NCBI RefSeq assembly: GCF_008932435.1
Contig: NZ_WBWE01000007.1
Location: 167,485 to 231,484 of the forward strand
Direction of reading: 5' to 3'
From: Brucella pseudintermedia
GTDB taxonomy: Bacteria > Pseudomonadota > Alphaproteobacteria > Rhizobiales > Rhizobiaceae
DNA: 64,000 nucleotides
The notes beneath the pieces were generated by a model, which saw only the letters and a list, made by a program, of their open reading frames with translations, was not told the DNA's origin and did no database searches. Positions 1 to 11,302 of this stretch are shown here, piece after piece (positions within the stretch are counted from its first letter, which is position 1; each line of letters opens with the position of its first letter). The translations under genes were made by a program, and so were the position numbers.

Positions 1-110
1 ATCAGACCTGGATCGCCGCTGCGGGATCGGATCTGAATGGCGCCAACAAGGCGCTTCAGGCCGCTGTCGAAGGTGGCGCAAACGATAAGGTGGCTGCGGC
101 GGGTCTCTGA
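1..110 (+). CDS. ctaC: Cytochrome c oxidase subunit II, C-terminal end (partial)
   Basis: The reading frame starting at base 3 is open to a TGA at 108-110 and encodes 35 residues beginning QTWIAAAGSDLNGANKALQ. I read it as the tail of subunit II of the aa3 oxidase (CtaC/CoxB), which carries the CuA centre and accepts electrons from cytochrome c. The call rests on position, 40 bp upstream of ctaD on the same strand as is usual in Rhizobiales, and on resemblance to remembered CoxB tails with a WIAAA motif. None of the CuA ligands lie in the visible part. Confidence 0.7.
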   Translation, partial: QTWIAAAGSDLNGANKALQAAVEGGANDKVAAAGL

Positions 111-132
111 TCCCGAACGCCAAGACTGTTGA

Positions 133-1809
<1,677 letters not shown>

Positions 1810-2037
1810 TCGTGCGATGGGCGGAGTCGGGAAAAGACTTCGCCCTTCTTTACAATATGTGCTATGGGCGGGCGGCATTCTGTTCCTCCCGTCGCCGGTA
1901 GCTGACAAAGTCGGCCATCAAGCAAGGCATTTCCGGCGGGAACAGAACGGTTTCCGGGAGGACATTGTTATGATGGTGCGGTCTGCGCTGTAGGGGCGCG
2001 GGTTCGGACCGGTGAACTCGAGGTTTTTGAAGTTAAA

Positions 2038-2985
2038 ATGTCTCTGGTGGAAAAAAACGCAGGTACCGATGACGCACTCGTTCTTTCAGAGGCGACCGCG
2101 CGCGATTACCTTGTTCTTTTGAAGCCCCGCGTGATGTCCCTTGTGGTCTTCACCGGGCTGGTCGGTCTTGTGGTCGCGCCGGGACATATGAATCCTGTCC
2201 TTGCCGCCATCAGCATCCTGTGCATCGCGGTTGGTGCGGGTGCATCCGGTGCGCTGAACATGTGGTACGACGCGGATATCGATGCGGTGATGAAGCGTAC
2301 GCGTAACCGCCCCATTCCTGCAGGCGTTATAGCACCCAATCAGGTGCTGGCGTTCGGGCTGACGCTTTCCGCATTCTCCGTCATCACGCTCGGCCTCATG
2401 GTCAACTGGCTGGCGGGCGCATTGCTGGCGTTCACGATCTTCTTCTATGCCGTCATCTATACGATGTGGCTGAAGCGCTCGACGCCGCAGAACATCGTTA
2501 TCGGCGGTGCTGCTGGCGCATTTCCTCCGATGATCGGCTGGGCCGCTGCGACCGGCGAAATCACCTGGGACAGCGTCGTCCTGTTCATGATTATCTTCCT
2601 TTGGACGCCGCCGCATTTCTGGGCGCTGTCTCTGTTCTCGGCCAATGATTATGAAGCGGCGCGTATTCCGATGATGCCGAACGTAAAGGGCGAGCTTTCA
2701 ACCCGTCGCCAGGCGCTGTTTTATTCCATCATTATGGCTCCGGTCGGCGTCCTCCCGTGGGTGCTCGGCTTTGCAGGGCCTGTCTATGGCGCGGTTTCCA
2801 CGCTGCTCGGACTGGCTTTCCTTTATTATGCATGGCGCCTGTGGGCTGCTGGGTCGCAGCCTGCAATGCTGGCAGCCGCCCGCAAGCTGTTTCGCTTCTC
2901 GCTGCTTTACCTGTCGGGACTGTTTGCGGTGCTGTTTGTTGAAACACTTGCGGTCAAGGCACTGGCTGCTTTTGGAGTGCTCTAA
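2038..2985 (+). CDS. ctaB: Protohaem IX farnesyltransferase (haem O synthase)
   Basis: UbiA-family membrane prenyltransferase that adds a farnesyl tail to haem B to make haem O, the precursor of the haem A needed by CtaD. The 315 residues show the diagnostic Asp-rich motif NMWYDADID near residues 78-86 followed by RTRNRPIP, a second motif region near WTPPHFW, and about nine hydrophobic segments. It sits 228 bp after ctaD; that gap shows no convincing gene. The last base of its stop codon is the first base of the next gene's ATG, so the two are translationally coupled. Confidence 0.96.
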   Translation: MSLVEKNAGTDDALVLSEATARDYLVLLKPRVMSLVVFTGLVGLVVAPGHMNPVLAAISILCIAVGAGASGALNMWYDADIDAVMKRTRNRPIPAGVIAPNQVLAFGLTLSAFSVITLGLMVNWLAGALLAFTIFFYAVIYTMWLKRSTPQNIVIGGAAGAFPPMIGWAAATGEITWDSVVLFMIIFLWTPPHFWALSLFSANDYEAARIPMMPNVKGELSTRRQALFYSIIMAPVGVLPWVLGFAGPVYGAVSTLLGLAFLYYAWRLWAAGSQPAMLAAARKLFRFSLLYLSGLFAVLFVETLAVKALAAFGVL

Positions 2986-3170
2986 TGGATAAGGCCGTAC
3001 AGAAGCCGGTGGACAGCGAATTGGAACTGATCGTTCCGACGGAACAGCAGAAGAAAGCCCAGCGCAATCGCTCTTGGGGCTTGGCAATCGCTCTGGCGCT
3101 GTTCGTGCTGCTTGTCTATGTCGGCACAATAGCGAAACTGGGAGCCAATATTCTGGTGCGGCCTCTCTGA
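2985..3170 (+). CDS. CoxF-like small membrane protein of the oxidase operon
   Basis: 61-residue protein with a charged N-terminus ending in QQKKAQRNR and a single membrane segment (about residues 32-53). It overlaps the ctaB stop by one base (TAATG) and is followed 33 bp later by ctaG. Small single-span proteins in this position are annotated CoxF or 'cytochrome c oxidase assembly' in Rhizobiales. The molecular role is not established, so I infer only an association with oxidase biogenesis from the operon position. Confidence 0.8.
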   Translation: MDKAVQKPVDSELELIVPTEQQKKAQRNRSWGLAIALALFVLLVYVGTIAKLGANILVRPL

Positions 3171-3203
3171 CAGGCTGTTCCGGGAGGAAAATTGGAGGGG
3201 AAT

Positions 3204-3815
3204 ATGCCTGATCTGCACGAGAAGGATCAAAAGTTGAGAAAGCAACAGCGTTCCAACGCGACGATTGCTTTTGCTTGCCTGTCTTTCTTTGTCTGCATGA
3301 TCGGTGCAGCCTATGCCTCCGTGCCGCTGTACCGCATTTTCTGTCAGGTGACAGGCTATGGCGGCACGACGCAGCGCGTGGAACAATATTCCGATACCAT
3401 TCTCGACAAGACGATCAAGGTGCGTTTCGATGCCAACACAGCCAATGGGCTACCATGGGATTTCAAGCCCATGCAGCGCGAGGTCACGGTTCGCATCGGC
3501 GAAACGACGATGATCAAGTATGAAGCGCGCAACCTGTTCGATGAGCCGACCTATGGCCGCGCGAGCTTCAATGTCGCGCCGGGTCGGGCGGGAGCGTATT
3601 TCAACAAGGTCGAATGCTTCTGTTTCACGGACACGACTCTGAAGCCGGGCGAAGACATGGAAATGCCGGTTGTGTTCTTTGTCGATCCTGAGATCGTCAA
3701 TGATCCCGATCTGAAGGACGTGAAGACGATCACGCTATCCTATACATTCTTTCCGATCGAAAAGCCGAAGCCGGTGGCAAATGCCAAGGCCGAAACTTCA
3801 AGCAACGGAAGCTGA
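3204..3815 (+). CDS. ctaG: Cytochrome c oxidase assembly protein CtaG (Cox11 family)
   Basis: Copper chaperone that delivers Cu(I) to the CuB site of subunit I. One N-terminal membrane anchor (about residues 18-40) is followed by a periplasmic immunoglobulin-like domain. The copper-binding CFCF motif lies in [18 protein letters not shown] longer frame could begin at a TTG at 3192, but the ATG at 3204 has a strong GGAGGGG site 3-9 bases upstream, so 3204 is chosen (203 residues). Confidence 0.95.
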   Translation: MPDLHEKDQKLRKQQRSNATIAFACLSFFVCMIGAAYASVPLYRIFCQVTGYGGTTQRVEQYSDTILDKTIKVRFDANTANGLPWDFKPMQREVTVRIGETTMIKYEARNLFDEPTYGRASFNVAPGRAGAYFNKVECFCFTDTTLKPGEDMEMPVVFFVDPEIVNDPDLKDVKTITLSYTFFPIEKPKPVANAKAETSSNGS

Positions 3816-3824
3816 CGCTGGTGC

Positions 3825-3859
3825 GCATTCCGAAAATTGTGAAACGGTTTTCGGACAAG
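3825..3859. repeat. Short copy of the dispersed palindromic repeat
   Basis: A CCGAAAA (3830-3836) / TTTTCGG (3848-3854) inverted pair encloses TTGTGAAACGG. The core (AAAA-TTGTGAAACGG-TTTTCGG) resembles the centre of the longer repeats at 24767, 26746 and 47678. It lies in the 254-bp ctaG-ctaE gap, which otherwise shows no gene. Confidence 0.5.
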
Positions 3860-4069
3860 AAGAGAAGAACGAAATATATCGAGCGTTTCGACTGACTCAT
3901 GAAGAGAAACGCTCTCGCGGCGCATAATGCCGCAAAGACAAAAGAATGAAGCGGTTTTATTCTGATACGAGATACCGCTTGTCACAGACAGACTTGCTTG
4001 GAACCCCTTCCGGGGTTTAAGCATGAAGGTACGAGAGAGGAGCCCCTAAGGGGATTTACGGGGAGAGAC

Positions 4070-4948
4070 ATGGCTGACGTCCATCAGAAAAATCACGACT
4101 ATCATATCATCGCGCCCAGCCCTTGGCCGTTCCTGAGCTCCGTGGGTGCATTCGTGCTTGCCGTAGGCGGTATTGCCTGGATGCGTTACATCAATGCCGG
4201 TGAGTTGCCGTTCTTTGGCCTCAACGTGGTGACGCCATGGATTTTCTTCATCGGCCTCGCGATTGTGCTCTACTGCATGTACGGCTGGTGGTCGGATACG
4301 ATCAAGGAAGGACATGAGGGGCACCATACCCGTGTCGTATCGCTGCATCTGCGCTACGGCATGATCATGTTCATCGCTTCGGAAGTCATGTTCTTCGTTG
4401 CCTGGTTTTGGGCGTTCTTCGATGCGAGCCTGTTTCCGAACGAAGCGCATCAGGTAGCACGCGCTACCTTCACCGGCGGTGTCTGGCCTCCGAAGGGCAT
4501 CGAGGTTCTCGATCCTCTGCATCTGCCGCTTTACAACACCGTTATCCTGCTGCTGTCGGGCACGACGCTGACATGGGCACACCATGCTCTGCTGCACAAT
4601 GACCGCAAGGGCATGATCACCGGTCTGGCGATCACGGTTGCTCTCGGTGTCCTGTTCTCCTTCGTGCAGGCCTATGAGTACATTCACGCTCCGTTTGCGT
4701 TCAAGGACTCGATCTACGGCGCGACCTTCTTCATGGCGACGGGTTTCCATGGTTTTCACGTTCTCATCGGCACGATCTTCCTTTTGGTCTGCCTTGTGCG
4801 TGCCATTGGCGGTGACTTCACGCCGAAGCAGCATTTCGGTTTCGAAGCCGCTGCCTGGTACTGGCACTTCGTTGACGTGGTCTGGCTGTTCCTGTTCTTT
4901 GCCATCTACGTATGGGGTGGCTGGGGCGCGCCGATGCACGGCGGCTAA
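4070..4948 (+). CDS. ctaE: Cytochrome c oxidase subunit III
   Basis: Structural subunit of the aa3 oxidase, 292 residues with seven predicted membrane segments. The family signatures [22 protein letters not shown] and the C-terminal [14 protein letters not shown] are present. A frame open from 3998 exists, but the ATG at 4070 follows GGGGAGAG and gives the usual [13 protein letters not shown] start. It ends in a clear intrinsic terminator. Confidence 0.96.
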   Translation: MADVHQKNHDYHIIAPSPWPFLSSVGAFVLAVGGIAWMRYINAGELPFFGLNVVTPWIFFIGLAIVLYCMYGWWSDTIKEGHEGHHTRVVSLHLRYGMIMFIASEVMFFVAWFWAFFDASLFPNEAHQVARATFTGGVWPPKGIEVLDPLHLPLYNTVILLLSGTTLTWAHHALLHNDRKGMITGLAITVALGVLFSFVQAYEYIHAPFAFKDSIYGATFFMATGFHGFHVLIGTIFLLVCLVRAIGGDFTPKQHFGFEAAAWYWHFVDVVWLFLFFAIYVWGGWGAPMHGG

Positions 4949-4970
4949 TCCGTAGGATCAGCAGTTTTGG

Positions 4971-4999
4971 AGGCGGCCTTGGCAACATGGCCGCCTTTT
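4971..4999 (+). terminator. Intrinsic terminator after ctaE
   Basis: 8-bp perfect stem AGGCGGCC (4971-4978) / GGCCGCCT (4989-4996) with a 10-base loop, running into TTTT. It may separate the cta operon from DUF983/SURF1 transcription. Confidence 0.85.
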
Positions 5000-5028
5000 G
5001 TTTATTGAATGAAGCAAGGGGAAATCGG

Positions 5029-5424
5029 ATGCCGGACCAGAATACTTATCCCACGGTCGATCCCATCAAGAGCGGCGTCGCTGGCCGCTGCCCGCGTTGC
5101 GGCGAGGGGAAGCTGTTCGATGGTTTCCTGAAAGTCGCTCCGCGCTGCTCGGCTTGCGGGTTGGACTATTCTTTTGCCGATTCCGGCGACGGTCCGGCGG
5201 CGTTCGTCATCCTCATCATCGGTTTCATCGTTGTCGGTCTTGCACTGTGGATGGAAGTCAACTTTGGACCGCCGCTCTGGGTGCATTTCATCCTGTGGGT
5301 GCCACTTGCGATCATTCTCAGCCTCGTGGCCATGCGGTGGGCAAAGGGCATTCTCATCAATATGCAATACCGCAATAAGGCAGCTCCCGGCCGCATAGAC
5401 AGCCGGCAGGATGACGGGAAATGA
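5029..5424 (+). CDS. DUF983 family membrane protein
   Basis: 131 residues. The N-terminal zinc-ribbon-like part has two Cys pairs (CPRCGEGKLF and CSACGLDYSF), followed by two hydrophobic segments. DUF983 proteins commonly sit between ctaE and SURF1 in alphaproteobacteria, which suggests a part in oxidase biogenesis, but their activity is unknown. The ATG at 5029 is preceded by AAGGGGAAA. The stop overlaps the SURF1 start (ATGA). Confidence 0.88.
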   Translation: MPDQNTYPTVDPIKSGVAGRCPRCGEGKLFDGFLKVAPRCSACGLDYSFADSGDGPAAFVILIIGFIVVGLALWMEVNFGPPLWVHFILWVPLAIILSLVAMRWAKGILINMQYRNKAAPGRIDSRQDDGK

Positions 5425-6167
5425 CCAAACTACAGCAGTCACGCCGCTTTCCCTGGGGTATTGTGATCGCCTCTGCCATAGCGCTCGTTATTCTGCTGGC
5501 GCTCGGCACATGGCAGGTTGAGCGTTTGCAGTGGAAGGAAGCGCTGATTGCATCGACCGAGCAGCGCATTCACGAGCCACCACTGCCCTTGTCGGAGATG
5601 GAAAAGGTCTACAAGCAAGAAGGTTCTGTAGAATATCGTCCGGTAACGGCCTCCGGCACTTTCATGCATCAGGGCGAGCGGCATTTTCTGGCCACCCATG
5701 ACGGGGCCGCAGGCTACAATGTCTATACGCCGCTGATGCTGGAAGACGGACGTTTCGTGCTGATTAATCGCGGCTTCGTTCCATATGAGAAGAAAGACCC
5801 TTCAACGCGCATTGAAGGACAGATTGACGGCCCGGTGAATGTTACCGGGCTGGCGCGCGATCCCTTGTCGGCGAAGCCGGGCTTCTTTCTCCCCGATAAT
5901 GATCCGTCCAAGAATATTTTCTACTGGAAGGATTGGACGGCCATGGCGGAAAGTGCCGACCTGCCAAATCTGGATGAGGTCGTGCCCTTCTTCATCGACG
6001 CCGACAGCAAGCCCAATCCGGGGGGATTGCCAGTCGGCGGTGTGACGATCATCGATTTTCCCAACAACCATCTGCAATATGCCGCGACATGGTACGGTCT
6101 TGCTCTGGCCTTGATAGGGGTTGTCGGGACGTGGCTGTGGCGTTATCGAAAGACCAGTAGGGGTTGA
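5421..6167 (+). CDS. SURF1 family oxidase assembly protein
   Basis: 248 residues with the standard SURF1 topology: one membrane helix near the N-terminus (GIVIASAIALVILLALGTWQ), a large periplasmic domain and a second helix near the C-terminus (WYGLALALIGVVGTWLW). Signatures GTWQVERLQWK and INRGFVPYEKK are visible. SURF1 assists insertion or stabilisation of haem a in subunit I. It overlaps DUF983 by four bases and closes the respiratory block. Confidence 0.95.
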   Translation: MTKLQQSRRFPWGIVIASAIALVILLALGTWQVERLQWKEALIASTEQRIHEPPLPLSEMEKVYKQEGSVEYRPVTASGTFMHQGERHFLATHDGAAGYNVYTPLMLEDGRFVLINRGFVPYEKKDPSTRIEGQIDGPVNVTGLARDPLSAKPGFFLPDNDPSKNIFYWKDWTAMAESADLPNLDEVVPFFIDADSKPNPGGLPVGGVTIIDFPNNHLQYAATWYGLALALIGVVGTWLWRYRKTSRG

Positions 6168-6243
6168 CAATGGCCGCGTTGCGGCCCAACTCCGTGAAGG
6201 TCTGTCGATATCGGTCTCTGATGCCTGCAAATGGCGCGTTTTT

Positions 6244-6290
6244 CGCTTCCGGTGCTCATGTACCTTCAGGTACATTCCGCTCCGGTTCTC
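6244..6290 (+). promoter_or_regulatory. Hairpin flanked by direct repeats in the ispH leader
   Basis: The perfect inverted repeat ATGTACCT-TC-AGGTACAT (6258-6275) is flanked by near-identical 14-mers CGCTTCCGGTGCTC (6244-6257) and CCGCTCCGGTTCTC (6277-6290). It lies 85 bp upstream of the ispH ATG in a 207-bp gap without another gene. I have the impression of similar sequences before ispH in other alphaproteobacteria; the function is unknown. Confidence 0.45.
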
Positions 6291-6374
6291 AAACCACACC
6301 ATTTTCGGCTCCTCATAGACCGAATCTCAACAGACCTTAGATGTTAAGCCACGCCGAACTAGCGAGCATACTTC

Positions 6375-7427
6375 ATGACCGATCAGCGACCACCACTGGA
6401 AATCCGCCTTTGCGGCCCCCGCGGCTTTTGCGCCGGGGTTGACCGGGCAATCCAGATCGTCGTGCTGGCGCTGAAGAAATATGGCGCGCCGGTCTATGTT
6501 CGCCATGAAATCGTACATAACCGCTATGTGGTCGAGGGCTTGCAGTCTCGCGGCGCGATTTTTGTCGAAGAACTGGATGAGATTCCCACAGAACACCGCG
6601 ATCAGCCGGTGGTCTTTTCCGCCCATGGCGTGCCGAAGTCCGTGCCAGCGGACGCAGAGGCAAAGAACCTCTTTTATCTCGATGCAACCTGTCCCCTTGT
6701 TTCCAAGGTGCACAAGCAGGCCATGCGCCATCAGCGCCTTGGCCGCCATGTGATCCTGATTGGTCACTCCGGCCATCCGGAAGTGATCGGAACCATGGGG
6801 CAGTTGCCCGATGGCGCGGTAACGCTGATCGAAACAGTGGAGGATGCCCGTAACTGCCATTTCGATGACGAGAACAATCTCGGTTTCGTGACCCAGACGA
6901 CGCTTTCAGTCGACGACACGGCTGGCATTATCGAAGAATTGCAGGCGCGTTTTCCAAACCTTTCGGCTCCGGCAGCGGAATCGATCTGTTATGCAACGAC
7001 CAACCGGCAGGATGCGGTGCGATCCGCCGCGCCGGGCTGCGATCTGTTTCTGATTGTCGGAGCGCCGAACTCTTCCAATTCCAAGCGTCTTGTCGAAGTG
7101 GCTGAGAAGGCGGGCGCACGCATGTCGATGCTGGTTCAGCGTGCGGCCGATATCGAATGGGACCGCATCGGCGATATATCGGTCGTGGGCCTTTCGGCAG
7201 GGGCTTCAGCGCCTGAAATTATCGTCGATGAGATCATCGATGCCTTCAAGACCCGCTTCAATGTGAAGATCGAACTGGCCGAAACCACGGTTGAAACCGA
7301 GAACTTCCTTGTGAATCGCGAAATTCGCGATGTGGAACTGACGGTGCAGGACATGGCATTCGTCAACGGAGAACACCGGGTGGTAGGCATTCCAAAATTA
7401 ATGCCCAAGATCATACAAGGGAAATAA
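6375..7427 (+). CDS. ispH: 4-hydroxy-3-methylbut-2-enyl diphosphate reductase
   Basis: Last enzyme of the MEP isoprenoid pathway: it reduces HMBPP to IPP and DMAPP using a [4Fe-4S] cluster in the cytoplasm. 350 residues. The three cluster cysteines are seen in [10 protein letters not shown] (Cys19), [11 protein letters not shown] (about 105) and [11 protein letters not shown] (about 205). The catalytic Glu region and the TTLSVDD segment are also recognisable. It is followed 5 bp later by thrB. Confidence 0.97.
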   Translation: MTDQRPPLEIRLCGPRGFCAGVDRAIQIVVLALKKYGAPVYVRHEIVHNRYVVEGLQSRGAIFVEELDEIPTEHRDQPVVFSAHGVPKSVPADAEAKNLFYLDATCPLVSKVHKQAMRHQRLGRHVILIGHSGHPEVIGTMGQLPDGAVTLIETVEDARNCHFDDENNLGFVTQTTLSVDDTAGIIEELQARFPNLSAPAAESICYATTNRQDAVRSAAPGCDLFLIVGAPNSSNSKRLVEVAEKAGARMSMLVQRAADIEWDRIGDISVVGLSAGASAPEIIVDEIIDAFKTRFNVKIELAETTVETENFLVNREIRDVELTVQDMAFVNGEHRVVGIPKLMPKIIQGK

Positions 7428-7432
7428 GCGGC

Positions 7433-8413
7433 ATGGCCGTCTATACGGATATCAATGAAATCGAGCTTGGCGCGTTCCTGCAGCAGTATGATATCGGCAC
7501 GCTGACATCTTACAAAGGCATAGCGGAAGGGGTGGAGAACTCCAACTATCTTCTGCACACGACTTCGGGTTCGTTCATCCTGACGCTTTATGAAAAGCGC
7601 ACCAATCGGGAAGACCTGCCGTTTTTTCTCGGCCTGATGCAGCATCTGGCCAGCCGCGGGCTTGAATGTCCGCAGCCGGTGGTCCGTCGCGACGGCACGA
7701 CAATCGGCGAGCTCGCCGGACGGCCTGCTGCGATCGTTACTTTTCTCGAAGGCATGTGGATGCGCCGCCCAACGGTCGAGCATTGCGAAGCTGTCGGCGA
7801 AGGACTTGCCCATATGCATCTGGCTGGCGCTGATTTCTCGCTGCGTCGCCGAAATGGCCTGACCCTTGCCGACTGGCGGCCGTTGTGGAATCTTTCGCGT
7901 GAACGTGCCGATAGGGTGGAACCGGGTCTTGTCCGCGAGGCGGAAGCTGATCTGGATTTTCTGGAGAAGAACTGGCCCGCCGATCTGCCGCAAGGCGTGA
8001 TCCATGCCGATCTCTTTCCGGATAATGTCTTCTTCCTCGGCGACAGGCTTTCCGGTTTCATCGATTTCTATTTCGCCTGCACTGATATTCTGGCTTACGA
8101 CGTTGCCGTCTGCCTGAATGCCTGGTGCTTTGAGAAGGATTTTTCCTTCAATCGCACCAAGGGGGCAGCGCTTCTGCGCGGCTATAATTCTGTTCGTCCG
8201 CTATCCGTGGCGGAAGCCGATGCGCTTCCGGTTCTGGCGCGCGGGGCGGCTATCCGCTTCATGCTCACCCGGCTTTATGACTGGCTGAATGTCCCGGAAG
8301 GCAGTTTCGTGGTCAAGAAGGACCCGATGGAATATGTGCGCAAGATGCGCTTCCACCGACAGATCGAAACCGCTGCTGAATACGGCCTGGAGCCGCAAGG
8401 GGCAGCGGCGTGA
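7433..8413 (+). CDS. thrB: Homoserine kinase (APH-fold type)
   Basis: Phosphorylates L-homoserine in threonine synthesis. The 326-residue protein belongs to the aminoglycoside-phosphotransferase-like fold, not the GHMP kinases. Motifs: nucleotide-binding segment [12 protein letters not shown], catalytic loop [14 protein letters not shown] and metal-binding [11 protein letters not shown]. The partner enzyme thrC lies about 8 kb away on the other strand. Its stop overlaps the GTG start of rnhA (GTGA). Confidence 0.94.
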   Translation: MAVYTDINEIELGAFLQQYDIGTLTSYKGIAEGVENSNYLLHTTSGSFILTLYEKRTNREDLPFFLGLMQHLASRGLECPQPVVRRDGTTIGELAGRPAAIVTFLEGMWMRRPTVEHCEAVGEGLAHMHLAGADFSLRRRNGLTLADWRPLWNLSRERADRVEPGLVREAEADLDFLEKNWPADLPQGVIHADLFPDNVFFLGDRLSGFIDFYFACTDILAYDVAVCLNAWCFEKDFSFNRTKGAALLRGYNSVRPLSVAEADALPVLARGAAIRFMLTRLYDWLNVPEGSFVVKKDPMEYVRKMRFHRQIETAAEYGLEPQGAAA

Positions 8414-8874
8414 AGCGGATCGAGGCTTTTACGGATGGTGCCTGTTCGGGCAATCCCGGCCCCGGCGGCTGGGGCGCAATCCTGCGCTGGAACGGCAATG
8501 TCAAGGAACTGAAGGGCGGCGAAGCCGACACGACCAACAACCGCATGGAGTTGATGGCAGCGATCTCGGCGCTTTCGGCGCTGAAAGAACCGTGCGAAGT
8601 CGATCTCTATACGGACTCCGTCTATGTGCGCGACGGTATTTCCGGCTGGATCGAGGGTTGGAAGCGCAATGGTTGGAAGACCGCCGCCAAGAAACCGGTC
8701 AAGAATGCCGAATTATGGCAGGCGCTCGATGAAGCGCGAAAGCCGCACAAGGTCAACTGGCATTGGATCAAGGGCCACGCCGGGCATCCGGAAAATGAAC
8801 GCGCTGACGAGCTTGCCCGGGCCGGCATGGAGCCATTCAAATATGGCGGACGTAAATCGCTGAAAGTGCAGTGA
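8410..8874 (+). CDS. rnhA: Ribonuclease HI
   Basis: Removes RNA from RNA-DNA hybrids. 154 residues with the complete catalytic set: Asp9 in [17 protein letters not shown], Glu in [10 protein letters not shown], Asp in YTDSVYV and Asp in NERADELA, plus the basic handle [11 protein letters not shown]. Starts at GTG 8410 inside the end of thrB, so it is probably co-translated with it. An intrinsic terminator follows. Confidence 0.97.
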   Translation: MKRIEAFTDGACSGNPGPGGWGAILRWNGNVKELKGGEADTTNNRMELMAAISALSALKEPCEVDLYTDSVYVRDGISGWIEGWKRNGWKTAAKKPVKNAELWQALDEARKPHKVNWHWIKGHAGHPENERADELARAGMEPFKYGGRKSLKVQ

Positions 8875-8885
8875 ATTTGCAGAAT

Positions 8886-8907
8886 AAAGGCGGCCTTGCC
8901 GCCTTTT
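8886..8907 (+). terminator. Intrinsic terminator after rnhA
   Basis: AAAGGCGGC / GCCGCCTTT stem with a CTT loop followed by T residues, 12 bp after the rnhA stop. Confidence 0.85.
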
Positions 8908-8987
8908 ACTATGAAAAACACGAGGGCTCGACACCGGCTCAAATCAATTCAGATTTTCGAGCCGATGTCCTGTCATTTTGCTTAAGA

Positions 8988-9030
8988 ACGTCTCCCAAAA
9001 ACCGGTTCCCGCTCTGGGAGGATATGCTCC
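8988..9030. repeat. Short copy of the dispersed palindromic repeat (reverse orientation)
   Basis: The reverse complement begins GGAGCATATCCTCCCAGAGC and continues GGGAACCGGTTT. It closely matches the copy at 55675 (GGAGCATGTCTCCCGAAAGT then GGGAACCGGTTT). It sits in the short gap between the rnhA terminator and the end of the peroxiredoxin gene. Confidence 0.55.
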
Positions 9031-9033
9031 AGA

Positions 9034-9519
9034 CTAAAGCTGTTCGAGAATGGCCGACGCAGCCGACGTCACGGCCTGTCCAGCCTGTTCCTCGATGTTG
9101 AGGGCTTTGACCACACCATCTTCCACGATTGCCGAATAGCGCTTGGAGCGGATACCGAGGCCGCCAGCGGTCGCGTCGAGCTCAAGTCCCGCAGCCTTCG
9201 TAAAGGTGGCAGAACCATCAGCCAGATAGAGTATCTTGCCTTCGCCACCCGTGCTCTGCGCCCATGCGCCCATGACGAAGGCATCGTTCACCGCAACAAC
9301 GGCGATCTGATCGACGCCCTTGGCGAGGATTGCGTCGCGGTTATCGAGATAGCCCGGCAGATGGTTGAGGCTGCACGTCGGCGTAAAGGCGCCCGGTACC
9401 GCAAAGAGAACGACTTTTTTGCCCTTGAAGATTTCATCGGTCGTCATTTCCTTGACGCCGTCTGCGGTCTTTACCTTGAAAGTCGCTGCGGGCAGCTTGT
9501 CGCCAACTTTTATAGTCAT
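9034..9519 (-). CDS. Peroxiredoxin (Prx5/AhpE-like, redoxin family)
   Basis: Thiol peroxidase that reduces H2O2 and alkyl hydroperoxides. 161 residues, the usual Prx5 length. The peroxidatic Cys49 is in PGAFTPTCS, with the conserved Thr/Pro of the active site and the following SLNHLPGY. No glutaredoxin domain is attached. The GRSxRYS-like region (GIRSKRYSAIVEDG) matches the family. Convergent with rnhA. TTAATCTCTCCTC just upstream on the + strand corresponds to a GAGGAGAG ribosome site. Confidence 0.94.
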   Translation of the reverse strand: MTIKVGDKLPAATFKVKTADGVKEMTTDEIFKGKKVVLFAVPGAFTPTCSLNHLPGYLDNRDAILAKGVDQIAVVAVNDAFVMGAWAQSTGGEGKILYLADGSATFTKAAGLELDATAGGLGIRSKRYSAIVEDGVVKALNIEEQAGQAVTSAASAILEQL

Positions 9520-9648
9520 TTAATCTCTCCTCGGGGCAGGGGCCGTCTGTTCCACTGCCTATTGTCAAATTTTATCGCTCCGCGAAGCGCGGACGGCATA
9601 GTTAAACCGATAACAGGTCGCCGGACAATTTCAAAAACAGCAGGAAGG

Positions 9649-10437
9649 CTAATCCAGTGTCACCTGTCCAGAAACGGCCTTTCCATTCTGCACAAGGGTA
9701 TAGTCGATGATGGCTTTGTCAGCCTTGCCCTGCACCTTTGCGGTAAAGCGGCCCTTTTCGACTGCGATGGTATCGGAAAGCCTGACCGTGTCGCTGGCAA
9801 CGAACAGCTCCGATGGAGCGGTGGGATCTGGAACGGCCAGATCGAAGACGGCGTTCTCGCCGTCGCGCTTCACGCCGCTTATGCCGAATGCCGAGCTCGC
9901 CGGGGTCGGGAGCCGGTCGAATGCGGTTTCGATGATCGTGCGGGCAGCTATCGCCTGGGGCGAGGACTGTTGTTGATCACTATCAAGGGGAAAGTCGAAG
10001 GTGGCCTGCACCGGGACGCAGATTTTCTCGCACACTCCGAGAAAAACATGGCCCTTCAGCCGCTTGTCGGCCGATGTCAGGTTAAAGACTATCGGCAGCG
10101 AAACAGGCTGTTTATATCCGATGCCACCTGCATCGTCTCCCTCAAACCGGACCGGCGCAGGGAAACCGATCTGCGCTTTTGCGTTTCCGTCGATGTTAAT
10201 CTGGGGTGGAACGCCCGCATCGCCGGGATTGCGCCAGTAGGTTTTCCAGCCGGGCTGCAACTCGATCTGCAAGGCGCCGCGCCGTTCCCCGATGGGCGCA
10301 TTGTCAGGAGTCTTGTCTTCAATAATGACGCGCACGCGCCCGCCGGGCGTCTCGGTCCACTCGGAGGTTGAGGCCAGTGCTGGCGATGTCAGCAAGGCCA
10401 GCAAAAGGGGGGCGAAGGTAAAAGTCCGGATGTTCAT
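9649..10437 (-). CDS. Periplasmic DsbD N-terminal-domain-like (DsbC/DsbD-alpha) protein
   Basis: 262-residue exported protein with a signal peptide (MNIRTFTFAPLLLALLTSPALAS) and a CxxxC pair in GVCEKICVPV that corresponds to the thiol pair of DsbD-alpha domains. It has no membrane-transporter or thioredoxin part, so it is a stand-alone version of the domain that DsbD uses to pass reductant to periplasmic partners. The frame is open further upstream (10524), but the Met at 10437 directly starts the signal peptide. The next gene (yqgE) is divergent. Confidence 0.82.
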   Translation of the reverse strand: MNIRTFTFAPLLLALLTSPALASTSEWTETPGGRVRVIIEDKTPDNAPIGERRGALQIELQPGWKTYWRNPGDAGVPPQINIDGNAKAQIGFPAPVRFEGDDAGGIGYKQPVSLPIVFNLTSADKRLKGHVFLGVCEKICVPVQATFDFPLDSDQQQSSPQAIAARTIIETAFDRLPTPASSAFGISGVKRDGENAVFDLAVPDPTAPSELFVASDTVRLSDTIAVEKGRFTAKVQGKADKAIIDYTLVQNGKAVSGQVTLD

Positions 10438-10611
10438 CGTTGAAAGATGGAATGAAAAGATGGTTGCTTCAAGCCCAATATTATCGGATCGCCGGGCACG
10501 GTAATCGCTTGTATGGCCTGCCACCTGGCTATCGAGCTGGTTCCGCTTCGAATTCCGGGCTCGAAATAAATGGCCATTGTTATTTTGCGTAGTCTTGCTA
10601 CCTTCATAATC

Positions 10612-11214
10612 ATGACCATTCTCAAGACGTCGAACAAGGAGCAGGGTTTTCTAAACGGGCAGTTCCTGCTTGCCATGCCTGGAATGAGCGACGAGCGTTT
10701 TGCCCGGTCGGTGGTCTATATCTGTGCGCATTCCGATGAAGGCGCGATGGGCTTCATTATCAATCAGCTTCAGCCGGTCGAATTCCCTGACCTCCTGCGC
10801 CAGATCGGGGTCATCGATGACGACGAACTGATTATCCTTCCGGATCGTGCGCAGCATATGATGGTACGCAATGGCGGTCCTGTCGACCGCACACGCGGAT
10901 TCGTGCTGCATTCGGACGATTACATGGTCGATTCCACCATGCCGGTTTCAGAGGATGTCTGCCTCACTGCAACGGTCGATATTCTGCGTGCCATTTACGG
11001 GGGCAGTGGGCCGTCGCGAGCCCTGATGGCCCTTGGATATTCCGGTTGGGCGCCAGGCCAGATCGAAGTGGAACTTGCCGAGAATGGCTGGCTAACCTGT
11101 GATGCGCCGCTCGACATGCTGTTCGACAGCGATATCGAGGGCAAATATTCGCGTCTGATGCTCCATATGGGTATCGATATGGCGCGGCTGGTTTCCGACG
11201 CGGGACATGCGTGA
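10612..11214 (+). CDS. YqgE/AlgH family protein (UPF0301)
   Basis: 200-residue protein with the family hallmarks [32 protein letters not shown] and [14 protein letters not shown]. The family is widespread and structurally known, but its biochemical role is uncertain. The open frame starts at 10570; the ATG at 10612 gives the start usual in Brucella homologues (a few residues before FLNGQFL). Confidence 0.92.
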   Translation: MTILKTSNKEQGFLNGQFLLAMPGMSDERFARSVVYICAHSDEGAMGFIINQLQPVEFPDLLRQIGVIDDDELIILPDRAQHMMVRNGGPVDRTRGFVLHSDDYMVDSTMPVSEDVCLTATVDILRAIYGGSGPSRALMALGYSGWAPGQIEVELAENGWLTCDAPLDMLFDSDIEGKYSRLMLHMGIDMARLVSDAGHA

Positions 11215-11216
11215 GA

Positions 11217-11301
11217 TTAAGAGAATAGGGGAATAAGGAAGTAGGGGAATATGTTTGGTTGCGCACGCAACGCACATAACCTTCACTGCCCTACTGCCCC
11301 A
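11217..11301. repeat. Purine-rich tandem motif with opposing pyrimidine-rich arm
   Basis: Between yqgE and the convergent phosphodiesterase gene, a G-rich stretch with repeated TAGGGGAATA-like units (11226-11251) is followed by a C-rich stretch (11285-11301, CTGCCCTACTGCCCC). A second, better paired copy of this arrangement lies at 14824-14917. Function unknown. Confidence 0.45.
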
Positions 11302-11302
11302 A

